Positions 14,941 through 22,134 of a DNA stretch of 22,134 nt are shown piece after piece. The notes below the pieces were generated by a model, which saw only the letters and a list, made by a program, of their open reading frames with translations, searched no databases and was not told the origin of the DNA. Source of the stretch: Promethearchaeota archaeon (GTDB taxonomy: Archaea > Asgardarchaeota > Lokiarchaeia > Sigynarchaeales > SOKP01). Position numbers and translations under genes: made by a program. The DNA lies in assembly GCA_014730295.1 (NCBI GenBank), contig WJIN01000437.1:1-22134 (forward strand), written 5' to 3'. Every line of letters begins with the position of its first letter. Position 1 is the stretch's first letter.

Positions 14941-16440
14941 TTATCTTATATTTTGCAGAAGTTCGATAAGAAGAGACCATATTTTTGCTACGCTTTTAAT
15001 CCTCAATTTCTCATCTGGCGAGTGTCCTCCCAATACGGTCGGACCGAGCGATATCATCTCAAGGTTCGGCGCTTTTTCTTTCATAATTCCCGTCTCCAAT
15101 CCAGCATGAATGGTATGAATTTGAGGCTCCTCGTTAAAGAGATTTAAATAGCTTTTTTTAGCGATCTTGAGAAGTTCAGAGTCAAAATTCGGTTGCCATC
15201 CCGGATATCCTCCTTTATGCTCGATTTCCAAGTCCAAGTCTGACAATTCGAATAATGCGATTATTTTTTCTTGAATAATGGTTTTGGAGATCTCATGAAG
15301 ACTTCTCTGACTCGTTATAATGGTTAAAATATCCGAGTCTATTCGAATTGATGCTAGATTTGTGGAAGTGTAGACTAAATCCCTATCTTTTGGATGATAC
15401 GAGATGGGACCGTTCGGCATAACATAAAGCAAATGGAGCAGTTTATCCGTAATTCTCTGGCTAAACATTTTCTGTTTTTGGATGTGTTCCACCTCGCTGA
15501 ATTCGATCTTCATATCAGGTTCCACTTTAGAAATGCCCAGTTCGATTTCGGTCTTAGTCTGCTCCAATAACGAGAGCACTTGTTCAACGGAATTCTCTCT
15601 GGTATAAAATAATGCCTCCGCTTCCCGAGGGATCGCATTTGGCAGATTACCACCAGTTAGGGAAGCTAGATGAATATGATATTGATCATTAACTTTCCAC
15701 AGCATCTTTGAAATTATTTTGATAGCGTTCGCCCGCCCTTTATTAATATCTACTCCTGAATGCCCTCCTTTCAAACCGGTTATTGTTAAATGGACTGGAC
15801 GAAGCTCTCTGTCACACTCATCGATTTTTTGATAAGATAAATGAATCTTTCCAGTCGTATTTATTCCGCCCGCGCATCCGATTGTAAATGTATCATCTTC
15901 TTCCGAATCAAGATTAATAAGGTAATCTCCTTCAAGAAAGACAGGATCAATATTGAAGGCGCCGGTCAATCCTTTTTCCTCCTCCACGGTGAAAAGTAAT
16001 TTTATAATCGGTTGCTGAATGGTTAGTTTCTGAGTGGATTGTGCTTCCAAGAGTGCCAGGGAAAAGGCAATTCCGACCCCATTATCTGCGCCTAAGGTCG
16101 TTCCTTTAGCAGTAAGCCATTTCTCTCCTCTATATTCTATAATTTCAAGATCTAAAGGATTTTTTTGAAAATCATGCAAAATCTCCTTATTTTTTTCACA
16201 GACCATATCCATATGACTCTGAAGGATTACAATTTTGTTGCTCTTTTGATCATCTAAGCTTGGAAATGCTATAAGATTCCCCGCATCATCCATTTGTGTA
16301 TGATATCCTAATCGTTCACATTGATCCTTTATAAACGCTCGAATGCGTTCTTCATTCCCGGAACATCGCGGAACTTCTGAGATCGCTTGAAAATATTTCC
16401 AAAAGTGTTCTGGTTTTGAAAGATCTTCTAAATTGTTCAT
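14941..16440 (-). CDS. pepD: Aminoacyl-histidine dipeptidase, M20C family
   Basis: 499 residues, full length for PepD (cytosolic non-specific dipeptidase/carnosinase), a two-zinc exopeptidase releasing amino acids from X-His and other dipeptides. The catalytic domain has QSHMDMV (74-80; H76, catalytic D78), GTTLGADNGVG (113-123; zinc-bridging D119), FTVEEEKGLTGA (150-161; general base E153 and zinc ligand E154), LINLDSEED (174-182; D178) and HAGLETG (445-451; H445). GLKGGHSGVDI (222-232) opens the dimerisation lid domain, and GGHSPDEKLR (471-480; H473) closes the zinc site. All key residues are present. ATG start at 16440, with a palindromic TATA box just upstream that fits leaderless transcription. 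Confidence 0.93.
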   Translation of the reverse strand: MNNLEDLSKPEHFWKYFQAISEVPRCSGNEERIRAFIKDQCERLGYHTQMDDAGNLIAFPSLDDQKSNKIVILQSHMDMVCEKNKEILHDFQKNPLDLEIIEYRGEKWLTAKGTTLGADNGVGIAFSLALLEAQSTQKLTIQQPIIKLLFTVEEEKGLTGAFNIDPVFLEGDYLINLDSEEDDTFTIGCAGGINTTGKIHLSYQKIDECDRELRPVHLTITGLKGGHSGVDINKGRANAIKIISKMLWKVNDQYHIHLASLTGGNLPNAIPREAEALFYTRENSVEQVLSLLEQTKTEIELGISKVEPDMKIEFSEVEHIQKQKMFSQRITDKLLHLLYVMPNGPISYHPKDRDLVYTSTNLASIRIDSDILTIITSQRSLHEISKTIIQEKIIALFELSDLDLEIEHKGGYPGWQPNFDSELLKIAKKSYLNLFNEEPQIHTIHAGLETGIMKEKAPNLEMISLGPTVLGGHSPDEKLRIKSVAKIWSLLIELLQNIR

Positions 16441-16454
16441 AAATGTTTTCTGCT

Positions 16455-16470
16455 CTATAAATATTTATAG
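16455..16470 (-). promoter_or_regulatory. Palindromic TATA box of pepD
   Basis: CTATAAATATTTATAG is a perfect 16-bp palindrome. On the minus strand the first half (CTATAAAT) is centred about 26 bp before the pepD ATG, which predicts a leaderless message. Confidence 0.5.
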
Positions 16471-16552
16471 TCAAATTTTTTTATACTTAATAATAAGCTG
16501 AATTCTATTTAATTTTAATTTGAATATATTCTAAGGGGCTTGAAAAAATAAA

Positions 16553-17707
16553 ATGGGAGATTGGAAAGACCTTTATAGTGAAGTTAGAAAACGGAAAATG
16601 GAAGCACTTAACAAAAAAGATGTCGTGAAGGCGGTTGAGAAACATGGAAAGATTCTGGCAATTGAGGGAGAATATGAGAAACCAGACAAAGTTTTAGAGC
16701 ATATGTACGCCTCAGAAAAAGAATTTATCAAACGGAAACACATCGATAAAAAAATTAGAAAAATCGACTTTAATCGCTTCGATCTCGTCTTAATTGGGTG
16801 TAGTGGCAGGAAAATCCCCGCAGCTGTCTTTTCGAAGGTAAAAGATTATGTCGCAAACGGAGGATGGTTGCTTACAACTGATTGGGCCATCGAAAGTATC
16901 GTAGAAGCGATTTTTCCTGGTTATATTCGTTGGAATAGAGAGAAAACGGATGATGCAGTAGTTTCTTGCCAAATTATAGAGAAAAATCATCCTTTTTTAG
17001 ATGGCCTTTCAGGGGAGCTGGAACAGAGTAAATGGTCTTCGAAAAACTCCAAAAAAGATGAATTTCGATGGTGGCTTGAAAATAAAAGCTTTCCAATTCA
17101 AGTCGTAAATTACGATGCCGTACAAGTTCTCCTTAACTCATGGGAAATTAAAAAAAAATGGGGAGAGGGTCCAGTGTTAGTTTATTTTGATTATGGCAAA
17201 CGAGGCGGACGCGTAATCCATATGATCTCCCATACACATCTCCAAAAAGGAGGTAAAAAAGGAAAATTTGCTTCTGCTATGATTCTTACCAACATCTTAG
17301 ATGAGAAGGTCTCACAAAAAATGGGAATACAGAAAAGTTCTGGATATACCCAAAACTGGGAATCCTCGCAGTCCGGAACTCCTCAATACGGAGCAAATCA
17401 AACGCCGTTAGAAGAGCAATGGGTACAACCACAATCGCAAGATAATTATATCACCCCCTCAAACGTGAAGCCGGGGGGGGGAGGTGATATGGGCCTCACC
17501 ACTACCTCTCAGATCATTGAGGTGAACCCGCAAGACCCTAAGTTTTCCTATGGAAGTAAATGTGCGGTCTGTGGCTATGATTTTGGCGAATATACGAAAA
17601 CCATTTATAGGTGCAAAGAATGTGGCACCCCTTATCATGAAAATTGTCTTAATCAACAAATAAATGAAGGCACATGTAAAAACTGCGGAAGGATTCTCCT
17701 CTGGTAA
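16553..17707 (+). CDS. Amidotransferase-like domain fused to a RING/PHD-like zinc finger
   Basis: 384 residues. Residues 1-60 form a charged, helical N terminus. About 70-255 is a class I glutamine-amidotransferase-like/ThuA-like flavodoxin fold: RFDLVLIGCSG (75-85), VKDYVANGGWLLTTDWAIE (96-114), HPFLDGL (146-152), PVLVYFDYGKRGGRVIHMISHTHLQKGG (207-234) and ASAMILTNILDE (240-251). There is no clear nucleophile-Cys or Glu-His triad, so it may bind rather than catalyse. A low-complexity linker rich in Q, S, G and P (260-330) leads to a C-terminal zinc finger C337-x2-C340-x13-C354-x2-C357-x4-H362-x2-C365-x9-C375-x2-C378. That C4-H-C3 order is like PHD or RING-variant fingers. The function is unknown; ubiquitin-type ligase activity is only a possibility. 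The linker Gly stretch is encoded by nine G in a row. Confidence 0.65.
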   Translation: MGDWKDLYSEVRKRKMEALNKKDVVKAVEKHGKILAIEGEYEKPDKVLEHMYASEKEFIKRKHIDKKIRKIDFNRFDLVLIGCSGRKIPAAVFSKVKDYVANGGWLLTTDWAIESIVEAIFPGYIRWNREKTDDAVVSCQIIEKNHPFLDGLSGELEQSKWSSKNSKKDEFRWWLENKSFPIQVVNYDAVQVLLNSWEIKKKWGEGPVLVYFDYGKRGGRVIHMISHTHLQKGGKKGKFASAMILTNILDEKVSQKMGIQKSSGYTQNWESSQSGTPQYGANQTPLEEQWVQPQSQDNYITPSNVKPGGGGDMGLTTTSQIIEVNPQDPKFSYGSKCAVCGYDFGEYTKTIYRCKECGTPYHENCLNQQINEGTCKNCGRILLW

Positions 17708-17811
17708 GAAAGGATACCCTTTTCATGGATTTCATTTTAGAAAATAATTGTCTGGGTTTAGTTTGAGAGGGGTTAATTAAAGCAGAAAGCTCTTTTTATC
17801 CCACACTTTTA

Positions 17812-17819
17812 TTTATATA
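17812..17819 (+). promoter_or_regulatory. TATA box of the M20 peptidase gene
   Basis: TTTATATA is centred 27 bp before the ATG at 17843, the archaeal box-to-start distance. This predicts a leaderless transcript and favours that ATG over the one at 17852. Confidence 0.6.
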
Positions 17820-17842
17820 CCAAGCACTATTTAATTAGGCTG

Positions 17843-19141
17843 ATGTGTAATATGGTCGATTTAGAACAAATATATGAAGAAGTTGATAATTTAGATACTG
17901 ATACCATTTTAAAGGTTTTAAACGACTTGATTTCCGTTAAAACCGTTATTCCCCCCGCAGACAATTATCGGGAGTATGTGGACATGATTACTCCATATTT
18001 TGAGAAATTCGAGTTCAAAAATGAAGAGGTTATCCAACCCGAAGAGCTTATAGAAGAAATTCCCTATCCATTAAACGGTCCGCGGATTAATTTGGTCTCA
18101 AAAAAGGATTTTAACAAAGAGAAGTGGGTAACTTTTTACGGACATATGGATGTAGTGCCCGCCCCGACAGAAGAGGAGCGTGAATGGCGATTTGATCCGT
18201 TTAAAGCTACGATGATAAAGAGTGGGAAAATCTATGGGCGCGGTGTGGCAGATATGAAAGGTTCGATGGCGTGCGTAATCCTTGCCCTTCAAGTCATGGA
18301 AAAACTAACTCTCACCCCGAAATACAATATCAATGTTGTGAATTGTACTGATGAGGAAATTGGCATTTATCCGGGTGTTCGATACCTCACAGAAGAGGGC
18401 TACGTCAAGGGTATAATATATTGTATGGAGGGGGTCATTGACCCGATCATAGTTGTTGGGTGCACGGGCGCGCTTAATGTCGACGTGGAGACTGTTGGGC
18501 GCAGCTGCCATTCCGGGATGAACTTTATGGGCGTCAACGCTCTGGAAGAAATGGTACCGATTTTGGTTGAACTGATGCATCTTAAAAAGGTGGTCGAGGA
18601 GCGTGAAAGCGATGATATTCCTGGACTGCCACGGTTCGGATCCGGAGAAGATCGCAATATGACTCCGATGTTCAATCTTGATGTGATTAGAGCGGGAGAA
18701 AAGCCAAATATTGTCCCAGGTACTTGTACACTCACAATCAACCGGCGTCTCATTCCCGAAGAAAAGATCGAAAATGTCAAACAAGAAATCTTGGACGCGA
18801 TCAATGCAGGAAAAGAGCGAAGCAAAGCGTTGGACGTGAAAATCACCTTTAAATATGATTATCCCGCCGTCAGAATGGATCCAAACGCTCCCGGAGTAAA
18901 ACGAATGAAAAAAGTGATCAAGATGGTTCAAAATATACCTGAAGATAAGATGAGAATGATTGGAATGGGGGGAAGTACTGATATGGGATTTGTATCCGAA
19001 ATCTTAGGGACTAATGATATTATCTTTCGCGGGGTAGGAAATGTAGGTTCAAATGCGCACGGGGTTAATGAAACTATCAAGCTCAAAGACATACGCACCT
19101 TTATCAAAGAATTAATCATCTTTCTCTGCGCTGATCTTTAA
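17843..19141 (+). CDS. M20 family metallopeptidase, ArgE/DapE type
   Basis: 432-residue two-zinc amidohydrolase/peptidase of the M20A group (ArgE, DapE, carboxypeptidase G2). It has FYGHMDVVP (98-106; H101, D103), YGRGVADMKG (131-140; bridging D137), NCTDEEIG (167-174; E171 general base, E172 ligand), YCMEG (193-197; E196) and a C-terminal SNAHGVNE with the last zinc His. The dimerisation domain carries the GxxCHSG-type strand VGRSCHSGMNF. The substrate is an N-acyl amino acid or a peptide; the specific one cannot be read. ATG at 17843 is chosen from the TATA distance; the Met at residue 4 is the alternative. The gene is much richer in GC than its right-hand neighbours: 18481-18540 has 36 G or C in 60. 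It is followed by a T-rich terminator. Confidence 0.9.
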   Translation: MCNMVDLEQIYEEVDNLDTDTILKVLNDLISVKTVIPPADNYREYVDMITPYFEKFEFKNEEVIQPEELIEEIPYPLNGPRINLVSKKDFNKEKWVTFYGHMDVVPAPTEEEREWRFDPFKATMIKSGKIYGRGVADMKGSMACVILALQVMEKLTLTPKYNINVVNCTDEEIGIYPGVRYLTEEGYVKGIIYCMEGVIDPIIVVGCTGALNVDVETVGRSCHSGMNFMGVNALEEMVPILVELMHLKKVVEERESDDIPGLPRFGSGEDRNMTPMFNLDVIRAGEKPNIVPGTCTLTINRRLIPEEKIENVKQEILDAINAGKERSKALDVKITFKYDYPAVRMDPNAPGVKRMKKVIKMVQNIPEDKMRMIGMGGSTDMGFVSEILGTNDIIFRGVGNVGSNAHGVNETIKLKDIRTFIKELIIFLCADL

Positions 19142-19153
19142 AAACATCTCTCA

Positions 19154-19173
19154 TTTTCTCTTTTTTTTCTTTT
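19154..19173 (+). terminator. T-rich terminator after the M20 peptidase gene
   Basis: A 20-base stretch with T-runs of four, eight and four begins 12 bp after the stop codon. It is an archaeal hairpin-free termination signal. The rest of the 19174-19385 gap is AT-rich with no gene seen. Confidence 0.5.
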
Positions 19174-19385
19174 CAGAGTAAGAACTATTTATACAACTTA
19201 AGATTTGTAAAAGTGTTTAATTTTTCTGAATATTATTCTAGTTTTATTATACTATCTATATTTATTTCTGAACATTCTATCGAAAAAATAAAACACGAAT
19301 GAAGGTTATTTAATAAAGCAAAAACTCTACTAATTAAATACCCAAAAAAATATCTCCTATGCAACTTAAAAAGATTATTACTAAA

Positions 19386-19754
19386 CTATAGATTATCTCT
19401 GCGATATTCTATATTTTGTCCATGTTGATTATCAAATTCCTTTTCCGTGAGTAATACCAAAACGAATTTGCCTCCTCTAATAAAGTCGATATGAACTACA
19501 TTGTACGAATCTCCTGGATATACGTGTTCCGTTCGAAAATTATCATTCATTACCTTTATTAATTTAGGATAAAATTCTCGCTTTGAAGGATCACCGACAA
19601 CAGCAAAAATGATATCCATATCGCTATCCGGGCGATATTGTTGTTTTGCTCTTGATCCTGCTTTTGCAACTCTTGAGATTTTTAAGCCTTGATGGGTTAG
19701 CACATTATATATTGATCTCCATAATCTATGATATCTGTCCTCTGAAGGTACCAT
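19386..19754 (-). CDS. Small nucleotidyltransferase-fold protein
   Basis: 122-residue pol-beta-type nucleotidyltransferase domain. The signature AGSRAKQQYRPDSDMDIIF has G33-S34 and D45-x-D47, and VHIDF supplies the third acidic residue D90, so the catalytic triad is complete. It is larger than minimal MNT antitoxins (~100) and lacks any additional domain of CCA-adding or poly(A) enzymes. It could transfer an AMP-type group to a protein, RNA or small molecule; the target is unknown. ATG start at 19754, with a TA-rich region upstream shared with the divergent gene. The neighbour across that region may contain a HEPN-like segment, but the divergent order is not that of a HEPN-MNT pair. Confidence 0.7.
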   Translation of the reverse strand: MVPSEDRYHRLWRSIYNVLTHQGLKISRVAKAGSRAKQQYRPDSDMDIIFAVVGDPSKREFYPKLIKVMNDNFRTEHVYPGDSYNVVHIDFIRGGKFVLVLLTEKEFDNQHGQNIEYRRDNL

Positions 19755-19812
19755 AAGATAATTTTAGTAAATACTATATATTAATGTTTATATATATTTA
19801 ACTGAAAACATC

Positions 19813-19819
19813 GGAGAGG
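19813..19819 (+). promoter_or_regulatory. Strong Shine-Dalgarno site ahead of an ATT codon
   Basis: GGAGAGGATC at 19813-19822 is close to the archaeal consensus GGAGGTGATC. Seven bases after GGAGAGG comes ATT at 19827, in frame with the protein below and directly after an in-frame TAA. There is no ATG at this spacing. Confidence 0.45.
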
Positions 19820-19913
19820 ATCTTAAATTTCAATCCAGAAAGAAGGAAAAGAGTTATTAGAAAAACATGGTTCCCTATATTCTCAGCTTATTAATATTCC
19901 CGAACAGCGAAGC

Positions 19914-20567
19914 ATGACATTTTTCACTGAAAAAGAAAAAGGAGACTTATTTGGAAAACCCCGGTTTAATCATCGTTTCTATAGCTGGCCTGAACAATTA
20001 CTCGTAGATCTAAGAAACCATTTGCAAGATTTATGGTTTTTTTTTGATAGATATTCCTTTTATTTTGATAGGACTATTTTTCCTTTATTAGCTCATGGAG
20101 AAAAAAGAGAATCTAAAAAGTCCATACTATTTTTATTAGAACGAGATGTATGGGAAACTGATGAAGTATATGGAAAATATCTCATTAATATTAGGAAAAC
20201 CGATACCAAGATTGGATATTATCGATTTGGAAAAATCTACCGTGAAATTTTGTTGTCCTCAACCAATATGGATGACATTATAAACTGGATATGTAAGGAT
20301 GCAGTAAGACAAATTCAAAATCAATTTATTTACCTATGGAATAAAATTGAAAAGGAAATTAAAGTTTGTATAAAGGAAGAACATACAAAAAAACCTATTG
20401 TGGAATTAGATTCCAATTACTTACAAGAACAATTTAAAAAAACTAAGGAAATCGTCGAAGAATGGCCAGAAGCTGCGTTATTAAGTTTAGGCCGTATCAT
20501 TGAAATCTGGTTACTTATTGAACTTGAAGAGATCTCTCAAGTCAGAAAAGTAATTCAAATTGAGTAA
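19914..20567 (+). CDS. Unrecognised protein, possible truncated HEPN-like C terminus
   Basis: 217 residues from the first ATG, but the frame is open and protein-like upstream to 19827 (KEGKELLEKHGSLYSQLINI). A strong ribosome site there suggests a 246-residue protein started at ATT. I do not recognise the family. The N-terminal half is aromatic-rich and mixed alpha/beta (LWFFFDRYSFYFDR at 40-53, and KIGYYRFGKIYREIL). The C-terminal third is helical. The final helix PEAALLSLGRIIEIWLLIEL resembles the first helix of DUF4145/HEPN-type domains, but the protein stops about ten residues later, before any R-x4-H motif. Either it only looks similar or the tail has been cut short. It is divergent from the nucleotidyltransferase and is followed 75 bp later by the LRR gene. 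Confidence 0.6.
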   Translation: MTFFTEKEKGDLFGKPRFNHRFYSWPEQLLVDLRNHLQDLWFFFDRYSFYFDRTIFPLLAHGEKRESKKSILFLLERDVWETDEVYGKYLINIRKTDTKIGYYRFGKIYREILLSSTNMDDIINWICKDAVRQIQNQFIYLWNKIEKEIKVCIKEEHTKKPIVELDSNYLQEQFKKTKEIVEEWPEAALLSLGRIIEIWLLIELEEISQVRKVIQIE

Positions 20568-20642
20568 ATTTTGTTTCAATAAAGGCTTCTTGGCAAAATT
20601 AGATTTTGTTTGAAATAGTTTTTCAGTAAATATAAATGAGTT

Positions 20643-22134
20643 ATGAAAAGAGAAAAAAATAATAATATTAATAATAATCTCTCGAAAATGTCAAAGATCC
20701 CAGTTAATCAAAGAAATTTTGCCCTCAAAATTAATTCGTTATGTCAACTTGACGAACTTGATGATTTGGAGGGAATAAAAAGAATAGATTTGTCTCATAA
20801 TAATATTACCAAACTCGATTGTTGGGAAAAATTAGAAAATTTTGAAGAGATAAATCTCTCATTTAATCAAATCTCTGATATCTCTCCACTTTTAGCTTTA
20901 AAAAATATGAAAATACTTTTTATCAACAGAAATAAGATCCATATGAACCTAATCGAACAATTCAAAGAAAAGCGACCCGATGTAAAGTTCTATATTGATC
21001 ATGTGATAAAAAACGGAAAAAGGTATTATAATATAAATAAAATAAATAATGATTTGATTAAAAATGATCTACCTGGAATTGCTTTAGGGAGAATGAGTAA
21101 TTTTGATGAGATAGAAGGGTTAGGAAATTATGATAATCTATTTGGTCTATTTATAAGGGGATTAAAATCTTTTGCAGGTATAGAAGATTTAACTAATTTA
21201 AAGACTCTAATTGTATTGGAAGGAGAATTTACTACCATTAGTGGTCTTGAAAATTTAAAAAACTTGGAAGTATTAGTACTTGAACATCCATATGAAGTTT
21301 GTAGATTAGAAAATTTGCAAAATCTAAATAAACTCCGCCATTTTATTCTAGGAGGATATTTTGAAAATGAAGGATTTCTTCTCGAGAAAATAGAAGGTTT
21401 GGAAAATTTATCACTTTTAGAAATTTTAGAAATGCCCTTTTGTTCTTTGGAAAAAATTGAAGGATTAGAACGTTTGGAGAATTTAAAAATGTTATATCTC
21501 CCATTTAATTATATCTCTAAGATTCAAGGTTTAGGAAACCTTAAAAGTTTAGAGTATCTCAATATTGGATCAAATAAGATTTCAAAGATTGAGGGATTAA
21601 ATAAACTTCATAATCTAATCGAATTGTATCTAGATCATAATATTTTGAAAAAAATTGAAAATCTTGAAAATTTAAAAAACTTAAAAATTTTACATCTGAA
21701 TAACAATAAAATTACTAAAATTGAAGGTTTAAATAGTCTTCAAAATTTAAAGATTTTAAATATGGAGGAAAATCAGATTAGAATAATCGAAAATCTCAAA
21801 AGTTTAAAAAGTTTAGAGATATTAAATTTAAGAAACAATAAAATTGAAATAATTCAGGGATTAGAAGACTTGAGGAATTTAAAAACATTAATTTTAGATT
21901 CTAATGAAATATCAAGGATTGATGGTTTAAAAAAGCTTTCTTGTTTGGAAGTTTTATTTTTAGATTCAAATAAAATTACCAAAATTCAAGGATTAAAAGA
22001 CTTGAGGAATTTAAAACAATTATCTTTAGGTTTTAATAAAATCATGAAGATTGAAAATTTGCAGGATTTACCCTATTTGGAAAAAATATGGCTCAATCAT
22101 AATAAGTTATTGAACTTCAATGTTAAGAATCACA
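20643..22134 (+). CDS. SDS22-like leucine-rich-repeat protein, runs off the window
   Basis: Open frame of 497 codons with no stop before the window end. After a short Asn/Lys-rich N terminus (1-18) it is built of leucine-rich repeats. A first group spans about 36-105 (RIDLSHNNITKLD, EINLSFNQISDI), followed by a less regular stretch (105-200). Regular 22-residue repeats of the form LxNLxxLxxLxLxxNxIxxIxG then continue to the edge; examples are ILHLNNNKITKIEG and ILNLRNNKIEIIQG. The 22-residue period and N-x-I-x-x-I-x-G consensus match the SDS22 type, which is cytoplasmic and makes protein-protein contacts. There is no signal peptide or membrane helix in the visible part. The gene is extremely AT-rich: 21661-21720 has only 8 G or C in 60. 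The ATG at 20688 is an alternative start. Confidence 0.85.
   Translation, partial: MKREKNNNINNNLSKMSKIPVNQRNFALKINSLCQLDELDDLEGIKRIDLSHNNITKLDCWEKLENFEEINLSFNQISDISPLLALKNMKILFINRNKIHMNLIEQFKEKRPDVKFYIDHVIKNGKRYYNINKINNDLIKNDLPGIALGRMSNFDEIEGLGNYDNLFGLFIRGLKSFAGIEDLTNLKTLIVLEGEFTTISGLENLKNLEVLVLEHPYEVCRLENLQNLNKLRHFILGGYFENEGFLLEKIEGLENLSLLEILEMPFCSLEKIEGLERLENLKMLYLPFNYISKIQGLGNLKSLEYLNIGSNKISKIEGLNKLHNLIELYLDHNILKKIENLENLKNLKILHLNNNKITKIEGLNSLQNLKILNMEENQIRIIENLKSLKSLEILNLRNNKIEIIQGLEDLRNLKTLILDSNEISRIDGLKKLSCLEVLFLDSNKITKIQGLKDLRNLKQLSLGFNKIMKIENLQDLPYLEKIWLNHNKLLNFNVKNH

Noticed and set aside
18305..18931. 208-codon minus-strand frame opposite the M20 peptidase
   Set aside because: Mirror frame of a high-GC gene with clear zinc-site motifs on the + strand; the reverse product has no family features.
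19386..20567. A complete HEPN-MNT toxin-antitoxin operon
   Set aside because: The genes are divergent, and the HEPN-like segment lacks the catalytic R-x4-H region.
1..22134. CRISPR arrays, insertion sequences, integrase sites or rRNA
   Set aside because: No regularly spaced identical repeats, transposase-like proteins or rRNA-like conserved stretches were seen; the only repeated DNA block is the diverged LRR coding repeat at the right end.

Overview
The window reads as an AT-rich archaeal chromosome segment, most likely from the Asgard (Lokiarchaeia-like) lineage. Archaeal markers are a Trm1-type tRNA methyltransferase, an MptE-type pterin kinase, two RadA/RecA-superfamily paralogs, TATA-box promoters about 26 bp from the start codon (leaderless or short-leader genes) and several GTG/TTG starts. 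Asgard or eukaryote-like markers are a membrane protein resembling the C-terminal membrane half of OST3/OST6 (oligosaccharyltransferase), a protein with the C-terminal Fe-S motif of the Pol III subunit RPC34/RPC39 (archaeal TFE-beta), a RING/PHD-like zinc finger fused to an amidotransferase-like fold, and a long SDS22-like leucine-rich-repeat protein. The lineage is my inference from these families, not a database result.

Layout. 1-116 holds the likely 3' tail of a gene running in from the left. 156-3022 is a + strand run: UbiA-family prenyltransferase, PHP-domain phosphoesterase and DUF362 protein, probably one transcript. 3043-4443 (-) is an APC amino-acid permease. 4625-6385 is a divergent pair: a RuvC/RNase H-fold protein (-) and a small RecA-superfamily ATPase (+). 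A fragment of a potassium-channel RCK/TrkA-N domain (6374-6568, -) overlaps the end of the ATPase. 6657-9589 (+) is class I fructose-1,6-bisphosphatase, Trm1 and FtsJ/RlmE. 9592-10218 (-) is the zinc-finger/winged-helix/Fe-S protein, divergent from a RadA paralog (10474-11289). MptE (-) faces that paralog and is followed by a 485-bp gene-free stretch leading to gcvH and an ATP-NAD-kinase-like gene. 14304-14855 (-) is the OST3/6-like protein and 14941-16440 (-) is PepD. 16553-17707 (+) is the amidotransferase-like/RING-like fusion and 17843-19141 (+) is an M20 peptidase. The right end has a small nucleotidyltransferase (-), an unrecognised protein with a possibly cut-short HEPN-like tail (+), and the LRR protein, which runs off the window.

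Working together. Most genes are housekeeping: RNA modification, gluconeogenesis, pterin and one-carbon chemistry, peptide breakdown and recombination. No CRISPR array, insertion sequence, rRNA or convincing tRNA was seen. I do not see a complete new multi-gene system. The observations best worth following are the OST3/6-like membrane protein, the RPC34-like Fe-S protein with an extra N-terminal zinc finger, the divergent RecA/RuvC-fold pair, and the prenyltransferase-PHP-DUF362 run. Smaller signals are a perfect 18-bp palindrome before gcvH, a perfect 13-bp inverted repeat in the divergent 10.2-10.5 kb promoter region, and a probable AUU start at 19827.
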